Made by a program: the position numbers and the translations under genes. The notes beneath the pieces were generated by a model. It was not told the DNA's origin and searched no databases. It was given only the letters and a program-made list of their open reading frames with translations. A stretch of 64,000 bases of DNA from Phoronis australis (Eukaryota > Phoronida > Phoronidae). Below, one piece after another: positions 54,358 to 64,000 of this stretch. Numbering within the stretch: position 1 is the first letter of the stretch; each line of letters starts with the position of its first letter. Location of the stretch: NCBI GenBank assembly GCA_002633005.1, contig NMRA01000072.1, forward strand, positions 485,989 through 549,988, read 5' to 3'.

Positions 54358-54408
54358 GTTGGAAAAGGCCAAATAGCGGGTCGGCCAGCAGAAAACCACG
54401 TTTTCCGG
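54358..54408. promoter_or_regulatory. 51-bp bidirectional promoter/leader between RPL23A and RAB34-like
   Basis: Only 51 bp separate the two start codons. On the minus strand the RPL23A ATG is preceded by GGCCTTTTCCAAC, containing a pyrimidine tract suited to a 5'TOP start and implying a leader of about 11-12 nt. On the plus strand TTTTCCGG (an ETS-like CCGGAA on the other strand) precedes the RAB34-like ATG. No TATA box is seen. The core promoter presumably overlaps the first exon of one or both genes. Confidence 0.65.
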
Positions 54409-57400
54409 ATGTCTAGTGAGCATGTGCAAAAATTGGAGTTTCACACACTTCCTTGTTTAGGTTCAGATGTCAAATTGTATGCCGAGGCTGTTATCGATCT
54501 TATATCAATCTGTCCAAATTTCCAGGTCAGGTCATTTTATGTATTCAAAGCATAGATAGCGGTAGCCTAAAAGATGACAACAAGTACACGCATCACTTGA
54601 CTTTCTCTGTGCTACGGCGCATCGCCACATAGGCAACCGCCACATTGTGATTGTCATTTGCATTGCCATTGGGGCATTGGTGGCATTGGTCATTGATTGT
54701 CCACCCGTTTAGAATAGAAAGCGAAAGTGAATAAGCACCAGATAATCAGACTGCTGATGTAACTGGTTCTCAAAATTAGGAACCTCCTAAAGCCTTAGAC
54801 TTAGTATAGTTCTTTTTGGTAATGTTAACTTATAAGAAGCACCCNTGAGGCTCTAAAATTCAAATAACTCGAGAACCACCGAACCGATTTGAAAAATTCA
54901 AAAAGTTTTATAAACGGCATGTCTAAAGCTATCATTTAACACTCTTTTCAAGTGTTTCTGATGAAATTTGTATTTGGGTTTGCTCACCCTACCTACACTG
55001 GCAAAGGCAAACCATCAAGTCTGCGTACCTGATGGGACAGTGATTTTGCCAGATTGTGCTAATATACTGAGACAGTCTATTGGATTTTTCACATAGGAAG
55101 CCTTTGAACAGATTACATTTTAATGGCTTAACCATCAGAGTCATTTAATTGCCTGCTATATTTGAACCCACAATCTGTCAAAAATACCTTGAGACTTAGA
55201 CCCCAACTTGTTCCTTTCTGAGTAATGGAGTGATTTCTGGTCTTGGAAAGAAATGACCCTTTATTAGTGCTTGAAACAAGGCTAAAAAGGTTGCTCGGCC
55301 AGTATACTGACTAGGTGCACAAACCGGGCTGATTGGCCTACCATGTTGCTTTTGTGGCACAAGTCGGATATAATGGACCCTGACTTAGAGAACCAGTTTC
55401 ATCCACTAAATAACGGGGCCGTAATTTAGTGGACGAAACTGGTTTTCGAAATCAGAGTCCATTATATCTGACTTGTGCCGCTTTTGTTAAGTAATATTGT
55501 GCAAAGAGCTGAGTTGCTCCTGCAATCAAGAGGAATTGGCATGATAACAATCAGAAGTTTTAATTGCAGAGGACATGCGATAATACTCATGGAAATCATA
55601 TTCCCTGTAAGCTAGTTCACGTTAGTCGATATATTTATGGATTAAATTTAAAGTACGTTTTACTTCCAGATGATCAATGGCTACACCGTTATGATGCAGT
55701 CCTGGTGTTGATAGTCTCAGGAGTAATAATCTTACTCTCTCATTCCTCATCCGTCCATCTCAGAAATGTCTGGTCCAAGACAATCGTCCAGAGTGTCAAG
55801 TGTTGCTGCCATGGATAGGATTATTACACAGTTTCCGCAAGTAATTGGAATTCTCAGTTATATACTACACTCATCTGGTTTGAATTGAGAAACTAAACAA
55901 TCAGGACTTGGGTTTTGCAGCATGGGCATAGTCATTTAAAAACAATGTTTTTAAGAACTATAGGGAGGACATTTATGTGAACACCTGTTTTGAGTTATCT
56001 TCCTAGAAATTTGTCATTGCGTCAATTACTTGACTTGTAAGGGTAAAAAAAAGGTATGTAAAATGTAGATATACTGTTTGATAGCCATAATTCGTGAAAG
56101 TGAGATGACTAGACTTGCTCAGGGGAATCACTGATCCTTCTAGGTAGAAGGTTGAGCCTAATGACTATATAAATAAGAGGTGTTTTGGTGCAATGGGCCT
56201 GACCTATGTGGCCTGTGAAAGTCTGATGCAATTCTGGAATTGGACTGACTGCAATCTTTTTTTAGTCATAATTCACTTATCTGTGGCCAATGAACAGCAT
56301 TTTAGGCTCTGAAATTCTTTGTGGCGCTGTTCACTAACCTGGTCACTTTCAAGGAATTAAAGTCCTGACTACTGTATATGATTAATGGTCGAAGCCGAAA
56401 CATATGACAAGTCAGGGTGACTTCAACCTACTAGTACTGAATACAAATGACATTTTTCATTTACAATCCTTCATAGAATGTAAGCTTATAAATTTTGCGG
56501 ATAAGTGAATTATTATTTTAATTATTATGACACATGGATAAACAACACAAAAATCTTAATCAGTAGCTTAATATTTACTATTTGACAGTAAATACAAGCA
56601 ACTTAACATACACTGATATATCATCAATACTAATTCAGCTCTTCCCGACATCTATGTACAACTCAACCAACATTTAAAACGTGTAAAACTCTGGACCTTG
56701 CTCATTCTATGCAACATCAAACTTTGTGAAGGTGAACAATTTGCTCAAAATGATGTTATGTGTGATCTGAAATGGAAACAGCATGACTTAGGAGTTGGTG
56801 TGTGACTGAAGTCACTGAACAGGAGTGTTTAGAAGTGAAAATTGTGGTCATGTTGGAGGTTAGGCATTTAGCATAACGTGTTTGTTATCTAGCGACAGTG
56901 GGACATATTCTTTCTGCTGTTATGTGATCACTTGTATTCTACCATGTATTTTAGGCCATGCATTGCTGTCATGTTGTTCACTTCTTATCATCGCAGCTTT
57001 TCACTAAAACAAATTTGAAAAATAATTTTCGTTATACAGTAAGTGTCACATCCACTTTATTCATAATAGAATTGTCCTGATTCAGAATGTATTCAACAGT
57101 CTCTGTCATGTTGTTTCTAGCCGTATGATTCATCAGCTACACCTTATACAAAATTAGACTTCCACAGTAAAGTAAAGACTGCCTGTGCTGAAAACAAAGC
57201 AGGGACTATAGGCTTGAAGATATGTAAAGCTGTGATAGTTGGAGATCTGGCTGTGGGCAAGACTTGTATCGTAAACAGGTGAAACATCTCTCAGTATTGT
57301 TTGGAGGCACTCGCCTCAGGTGTTGTGGTTTAAAACATTTAACACAAGTTGATTACTTCATTGCAAACATCACTGGTTTGGTGAGTGTCTCGAATGAGAA

Positions 57401-60400
57401 CGGGTTTTTAAATGCAGATACCAATCTGCACTATTGTTTTAACAATTGATACTTAAAGTCAATGCTTTCGCGATGATGTGGAACTCAAAATTCACCAGGT
57501 GTTGCAAATGAAGGAAGGGATCCTCCTGTACAAATATCTAATGTATGCATTTAGGCAATCATGAAGGTCCATTGTCAAAAGTACCTCCCATGCTTATGAA
57601 CTGATTCTGCTCTCAATTTATTCAGATGTCCAAACGATAGACCTTTATTTATATATTCAGTGGCGCCGACCCGGGCAATTTTCAGTTGCTCATTGCTCAT
57701 TGTTCTGTTTGAGGCAAAAAGAACTTAGATCAGCTTTAGTGATATTGTTGGAGTTGGCACTAGTGGTTCTTGTACTGTCTATTGGCAAGATACAAAGTAC
57801 CAATGAATGGGGTGTGGTTTTAATGTAAAGCTTGATGTACAAAGTTCGCGGTTTTGATGTTGTATATGTGGACTGACGGCTGAAATTCGTGAGCCTAGAA
57901 AACCCTAAAATCGGGTAGATATGTCAAACTTTTATGGTATGCCCTCTATCAAAGTTGAGTTGGGTTCTAGAATTCAATGACTACAAACTCCAGAATGCGA
58001 CTTGAGTGTGTGTTTGATATACTCAACACTGACAAACGTCTTATCCAGTCTTGAAACATTGCAGCTTAACTAATTTGACTTCTGAAAATAATTGAGATCG
58101 AAAAATATTTCATCACAGGAAAAGTATCTGTTAGGGCTATTGCTTTGGTAGTATTCTATATTCTTATTTTTGTTGTTATTAACTGGAACAATAACAAAGT
58201 CGGTAGAAAAAATTATTCCATATTCTTTTTATAGGTTTGTGCACGAGACGTTTGACCGAGATTACAAGGCCACAATAGGTGTTGACTTTGAAGTGGAAAA
58301 GTTCAGCATACTCTCAATTCCATTCAACTTACAAGTGTGGGACACTGCTGGCCAGGAGAGATTCAAGTGTATCGCTGCCTCGTATTACAGGGGCTCTAAT
58401 GGTAATCGACAGCATATGTGTGGTATTGTATGCGTCAAGATGCTATTGTTGCAATATGTGAAACCATTATTTTGCGTTAGTGTAGTGCATGGACACTTTG
58501 TGTGGTAGAGAACTAGGTGGAGTAAACAAGCCCATTTTTGCCTTGTGCTGTCTAGGGGACCCAACAATAAGATACAGATTTTTCTTATGATATCCAGTAT
58601 GTGAATATAGTGGCATTGTTTGGAGACAGGAGCTTTCAAATTACTCACAAAGTTTTCTTTTATCCCACGGATGTTATTTTTACTGGTCAGTCAATGTCTG
58701 GGTCATTGGTGATAGTAAAAATTTGCGAATGTACTGGTATTGTGTTGCTTTCATGCTGTTGTGCTTATGTTTTCCAGTGATCATAGTTTGCTTTGACCTG
58801 AGCGACTATAGCAGCCTGTACCATGCCAAATCCTGGTATGAAGATGCCATGAACAGCGCTTCCGAACCTCTGGTGTTTCTCGTCGGAACCAAGAAAGACT
58901 TAGTGGTAATGACTCCTATGTCTTACTTATCTGTTCTGTGCTTTTTGCCTTTTCTTGTTTTAAAGTAACATCATTGGTGACAGTGTTGTATATCTGAGAT
59001 CAACCCGAGAACAGATATGAAGCCTCCGATCTTGGCGGTGACACTCCAATGCTTTGTTGGTAGAACGAAAAGCCTGAGTTTGGCATGTTGACAAGTATTT
59101 TGAGCATATTTAATTGATAAGATCACCAGCCTTGGTTTCATTTAATTTTATTGAATGGCTGGAAGCCCACGTCGTGAATTCAAGTTGGTGATTTCTAATG
59201 AAGTCCTGAAAACTCAACAAATTTTGCTGTTTCATATTCCCTGGTAAAATTAATAACTTCAAGAAGTCTATCCTACCCAACAATTATCCCAAAAATGCAT
59301 TTTTTCACTAAAACTGATAATGTTGCTTTAAAGGTGAAGACTGAGATGTTTATTTGTCAAACATTTTCAACTGAAGGTGGCCACTTGCACCTGATCTTGC
59401 AGCTGAGGCAAGTTGACATCAGTGCACAAATGTCTGAAATGAAATTATAGTTAATTGTCTTCAAACACTCAATTTTCCAATTTCAGTCAGAGAGTGCTTA
59501 CCAAAAAATCGAGGCAAGTGCAAAGGAAGTGGCCAAAGAATTAAATGCCGAATACTGGGCCACGTCGTCCAAAACCGGTAACTTGCAGTTAAAGTAGAAT
59601 AAACCTTTAGATGGTTTGAATTCTTAGAATAACTTGTGGAGTGATAATTGGCCGGTTGCATGAAACAATCCCAAATAGGGACTCGACCAAGTTCCCTAAA
59701 TCTACTGCGTATTTGTGAGCTTGTGAACACATTGATTGTTCAATCTTTTGCTGTTTGAGTATCTTCACTATGCCAATTTTTGGCTTTGATACAAATCGAG
59801 AATGAACTTTATATTGAATTCTCAATATTATTGAAAATAAGTAGGGATCTTTTCATGCAACGGCACAATTTAAGGACTAGGTCTTTAACTGTTTTGGTTG
59901 AGATAAGGGCTCAAGTTTTAGTTATATTATTAGAAAATGCCATTAGTCAAAGAAGAGCTCATTATTAAGATAAAATTATAGAAAAAATATTACACCAGTG
60001 CCTGACGAACGAAAGAAACAACCACGAAAAAGATTTAGGGAACTTAGTTGAGTTCCTATTTGGGACTGTTTCATGCAACCAGCCAAAGAAGTATTAAATT
60101 TCTACACTTGGCCTTGCTCATATTGCATTCATATCTTAACCATTGTTTCATGAGGTTCTTACACAAATTTATTCTTTGTTAGATTTAAAACAGTGGTCCT
60201 AATACACTATTTCATCATTCATTACATCAGATAAACCACGCAGTTTTGTTTATGAAATAAATCTAATAATTTGTGTACGTTCCATAGTATTGTTTTCATG
60301 TTCATAAAAATGTGATGAAAGTGACGAGTCCTTTCAGTCTGTTTATTGTGTGTGTTGAACAACTTTACAACCAACCATTTCTCACCATCTTCGTTGAAGT

Positions 60401-62081
60401 TCATTTGTCAGATATAGTATAAACTACAGTGGACCATGAGATGATCATTTACTGATATTTGTTATTTTGAATTATTCTCCTAGAAGATATATTGTAATAA
60501 CTTTGAGCCCGAAGATTTTATGGTAAGCATCAATCTCAGTACTTGTATACTATATTCTCTTCTTAGGTATGAGCCCAATTACTCTGAATTAATCAGTATT
60601 CTGTTGTATTTCCCAGGAGAGCATGTGAACGAGTTCTTCTTCCGAGCGGTGGCCTTGACTTTTAATTCACTGCTCCTGAAGGAACTCGATACAAGCAGTA
60701 CCCAGGCGAAACGAATTGGAGACAACCTCATCAGTAAGTTTGTTGTACAATCTGTATTTCTTTGAAGACATTTTTAATGACGCTGTTCTACTGTATCTAT
60801 ACAGGCGTGGAAGCTGCTGCAAACACTTGCATTGCTTGTAATACATGGCGAATCTTGTGGTCTCTTGCGTCATCTTGCGGAGCAGATGTTTACAGCAGCT
60901 TCCTTTGCAAGACTCTTGCATCTACGAAATCGGTCAAAAGTATGAGCCAGTGGATTTGGAATTGGGGAACTCCAAGAACGTGAGTGTGGTTGAACGCGTG
61001 TGGGTTTGTTTTGGACGTTTGTACTTGAGCTAGGTAAAACTTTGATTAAATGCAGTCAGTCAAGGAAAAGCTACAGTGGACAAACACAATGCAGATTATT
61101 GTTCTTTGTCATTCCATTCAAGGTCATGTACAGAATGGCTCAAAAACAAACCCCCAATATTTTGTAGAAAATTCTGAATTCTAATTCTTTTGGAAAGCAC
61201 AAATTAAACTGGAAGGATGATCCATAAACTGCAATAAGTCCATATTTGACAACAGATTTTTGTGTAGTTAAATGAAATTGTTTTGAGTTTGGTTTTGGGG
61301 TCACCCTGTATATCATGTTAAGTACTTCTTCTGTTCTCAATGTGGCAGACAAGGGTCAACATTCTCAACTAGTAGTAACTTTTACTCAACTAGCACTAGC
61401 ATTGCTTGTAGCAGCTTGAAACGAAAGACACCTTGAACGTTAGCATTCTGATATATGTTGCAGGGTAGTCTGCCTTTGAAAAAGATATGAGCACAATTTT
61501 GACAATTCAACCAGCAACTTTGATTGCTTCTTATCCGTTGGAGGATAACAATAGCCACATATCACAACTTCAAGACTTTCATGTCTGCTTTCTTTTGTTT
61601 GTGGATTAGGAAACAGAGATGGTTGTCAGTGTTGACCATTGCCTGTTTTTGGCAACTTTCCTTCCCTACCATTTTGGACACCCGGTCTATAAAAACTAAC
61701 TGTTATTGAAAATTGAAAATGTTCATTTTTTGAACATCAAAAATGATATTTAAATACAACTGAAGAAAAGATAAATAATGTGCATTGCAACTGCTGTGTC
61801 ATTATGTCCCAACCTGTATTGTGCAACATGCCTAAGCAACACAATGAAGCGACATGACTTGTGTACACCACCACTGACTGATCAGAATGATCTTGATAGC
61901 ACAAACAATGCAGTAAACTTTACATGGGGGAGTGCATGAATTGTGCATTTTATGCCAAAATCTGAAGAGTTATCAGATTTTACAGTCCACAACCTTGATG
62001 TCTACCAATGTTCTTTTAGCTGTGAAGAAGGATGATTTGTATGAAACGAAAGGCAAAAAGAAACTCAAGTGCTGTCAGTAA
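54409..62081 (+). CDS. RAB34: RAB34/RAB36-like small GTPase, complete
   Basis: Seven exons join in phase: 54409-54525, 57121-57278, 58235-58401, 58778-58905, 59487-59577, 60617-60733, 62020-62081 (TAA), giving 279 residues. The N-terminal extension is followed by DFHSKVKTACAENKAGTIGL, very like the RAB34 sequence preceding its G domain. Nucleotide-binding motifs: P-loop GDLAVGKT (80-87), switch I YKATIGVDFE with Thr105, DTAGQERF (128-135), GTKKDL (184-189, the family's variant of NKxD) and the SSKTG motif. The C-terminus KCCQ carries the prenylated Cys pair. RAB34 acts at Golgi/lysosome positioning, macropinocytosis and ciliogenesis. Exons 2-7 are certain. Exon 1 is inferred from an ATG frame (MSSEHVQKLEFHTLP ... 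CPNFQ) ending at CAG/GTCAGG in the correct phase. Intron 1 contains an ambiguous base (54844) and a palindrome; intron 5 contains a MITE. RAB36 is the alternative name; RAB34 is preferred on the pre-G-domain match and on synteny. Confidence 0.92.
55356..55479. repeat. 124-bp near-perfect palindrome in RAB34 intron 1
   Basis: The arms GCACAAGTCGGATATAATGG ... AGTTTCATCCACTAAAT and ATTTAGTGGACGAAACTGGT ... CCATTATATCTGACTTGTGC flank a 12-nt centre (AACGGGGCCGTA). Arms are about 54 bp with few mismatches. Probably a fold-back element. Confidence 0.9.
59649..60085. mobile_element. 437-bp MITE in RAB34 intron 5
   Basis: The left end GGCCGGTTGCATGAAACAAT, CCCAAATAGGGACT and AAGTTCCCTAAATCT is inverted at the right as AGATTTAGGGAACTTAGTTG ... 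TCATGCAACCAGCC. TIRs are about 52 bp; the interior has no transposase. Confidence 0.85.
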
Positions 62082-64000
62082 TGCGGTCATCTCTCAGGTC
62101 AATCTGCTGGTCAGATGTCAGATCTGAACGTCCAGTGATCCATTTATCCAGGAGCTATTGCTTGCTTTTCTGTCATGTGATAAATACACAGTGAATCTTG
62201 TGTAAGTCTGGTCTAGTGGGCCAGATTTTATCCAGGCAAAACTAAGTCACTCTAATGTGATTGACAGAATGCTTAAGCTGGAATAGCTATACTCTAGAAC
62301 TTTTTCCGAGTTGAACAAAGAACCGACTAGTAGGTAATATTCACTTACAGGGTCCTGCATTTTGAGAAACAGTTTGACATCTGCTGTTCACTGGAGAAAA
62401 CTGGTTCTCAAAATGCGGAACCCCTGTTAGTGACTTTTACCGACTTGTGGGTTGTACTGTAGCATAAACTGTGCCAAGGGCACATGACTAATACCACATA
62501 GGTGGCTTGTGCAATTTCAATTGTGTTTTTCCAACATTCATTTATTGAATTTTGATGCAAAGGGTATGAAAAGTTTTCTTTGTACCATATATACATGTAT
62601 TTATGACCATGCATCTGTATTAACTATTTGAAGCTGTGCCTTCATCTGGAATTAGGTGCGAACTGTTCGAGTAGTGATTCTTCGATTATAAACATTCCCC
62701 CTTTTTTAAAGCATGCCCAGCTTTTTGGCTCATGGTGCAGGTTCGTGCAATTGAAATAGGTTCCTAAAGTACGGACTTCTAACTCATAATCGTATGGGCC
62801 TCAATGCGTGTATATATGGTAACTGTTTCTATGCAATACCGTGTGGGTAAAATATAATTATGTGGCTGTGATGTATGGTATTGACCAAGTTTTGTTCCGT
62901 CCAAGTCTGATCAGATAGGTATACAAATGTATTGAATGGGATACTCTTCCCCAATTATAGAAATACGCACGTGTCCTTAATATTAAGAAAAGAGGAGAAG
63001 TATTGATACTGAAAACTTGTGATGTGTGTGCATGTGTTTTTGTATGTGGTAAATGGTTGTAGCCTAGTGAATGCATTGCTCACCGTTCATTCAGTCAATG
63101 CCATTTTTTTACACCCTGTCATGTTAAGTAAAGATGTCTGAGGTTCTGATTGAGATGTTGGTTTTCACCTGTCACAAATGTCTTGCTTCATGCTTAAAAC
63201 CGCTATTAGCCTGACATCCATAGAAAGACTAACTTTTGATTTAAGTCACTTATTGTCATAAAACTGTCTCCGACTTGTTTTTACATTTACAAATACCTGT
63301 CCTCAGACTTGACTAAGTCTTGAAACTTAACCAATGACGAAACCTGTTATTTTTCGAGTACTGTCAAGTTCTCAGTACGGTGATTATACCCCCCTCTCTG
63401 AGACCATAAATCACTTGGGATTTGAGTAACATTTTGAGTACAACTTTATTGTAGGTAGTCTGTTGGAAGTTAGTTTTGTGACTGGAGGAAGGTTTATGTA
63501 TTCTTTAAGGAAATTTTTTAAGTTGAAGTTTTATTCACTTCTTATTATTTCTTTGCATAAGCGATGTTCTATTCATATGGCTTTAGACCAGTTTTGAATG
63601 TTTACCATCTTTTTACTGGAAAATGTAACCGTGATAACATTCTAATAGAAAAAGTAACACTGTACACTTTTGTCCTTTCTCTCAAACCAGTTTTGTGTAT
63701 TACAACTAAACTACCATCCACTGTAGTTGCTTTATATTGGCTGGTTATCGTTATGTCCGCACATGTTTGGCCTATAATTGTATATTTCTGATTGTTCGAC
63801 AGTTTTTGGTTTCACAGATGCAAACACTGGGAATGTGCAGATAGTTTTTGGTGAGCTATTCCTGCATCCTTCACTTATGCTGAAAACAGCAGAGATTAAG
63901 TTCACAATGGATTTTGATGAATCTCGAGTGTGATGTATCTTGTTGTTGAGACAGTACAAATTGGCAGACTGGGTATTGACATCCTATTGTCTATTTTAAC
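62082..64000. other. RAB34 3' flank; no further gene recognised
   Basis: Contains an imperfect inverted repeat at 62341-62433 (TCACTTACAGGGTCCTGCAT ... ATGCGGAACCCCTGTTAGTGA) whose TGAGAACCAGTT core recurs near 54758 in inverted form. The remaining short ORFs have no recognisable motifs, and no clear AATAAA near the stop codon was seen. Confidence 0.5.

Noticed and set aside
54844-54844. Ambiguous base as evidence that RPL23A and RAB34-like were joined artificially
   Set aside because: The RPL23A start and the RAB34-like exon 1 lie together to its left without a break. Only the link to exon 2 crosses it, and the human arrangement supports that link.

Overview
This is 64 kb of an intron-rich, AT-rich animal genome. 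All genes have short coding exons (15-290 bp, apart from one 1-kb terminal exon) separated by GT-AG introns, and the space between is filled with small transposable-element remnants. The gene content (GPR143, RAB34/36-like GTPase, RPL23A, elastase-like protease, MFSD4/NaGLT1-like transporter, Kolobok-type element with a THAP domain, tRNA-derived SINEs) fits an invertebrate deuterostome such as a hemichordate, cephalochordate or echinoderm. The species cannot be fixed from the sequence alone.

Layout. (1) 1136-7336 (+): last seven coding exons of a GPR143-like (ocular albinism 1) receptor; the 5' end lies outside the window. (2) 7337-11424: convergent intergenic DNA holding a pogo/Tc1-type element with TA target duplications and a TIR element. 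(3) 11425-18065 (-): a complete seven-exon chymotrypsin/elastase-like secreted serine protease of 310 residues. (4) 18066-24110: repeat-rich DNA without a recognisable gene. (5) 24111-31721 (-): a three-exon MFS transporter of the MFSD4/NaGLT1 type; its first intron holds a rearranged Kolobok-like element (27703-29029, flanked by TTAA) and a 169-N gap. (6) 31392-32396 and 33548-34552 are two nearly identical 1-kb copies that both contain exon 1 of the transporter. Copy 1 stops exactly at a single N, so this is most likely two alleles left unmerged by the assembler. (7) 34.5-49.9 kb: mostly repeats and decayed LINE reverse transcriptases, plus a tentative minus-strand gene tail (35150-40506). 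(8) 49920-54357 (-): RPL23A, complete, five exons. (9) 54409-62081 (+): RAB34/36-like GTPase, complete as seven exons.

The strongest biological point is the last pair. RPL23A and the RAB34-like gene are divergent, with only 51 bp between their start codons. In human (17q11.2, from memory) RPL23A and RAB34 are also head-to-head neighbours, so this looks like an ancient shared-promoter gene pair. The other genes show no obvious pathway link to one another.

Much of the remaining structure is explained by non-autonomous elements: a TIR family with GTTTCA...AGTGACTTAAG-like ends, a tRNA-headed SINE family, fold-back palindromes in introns, and tandem duplications.
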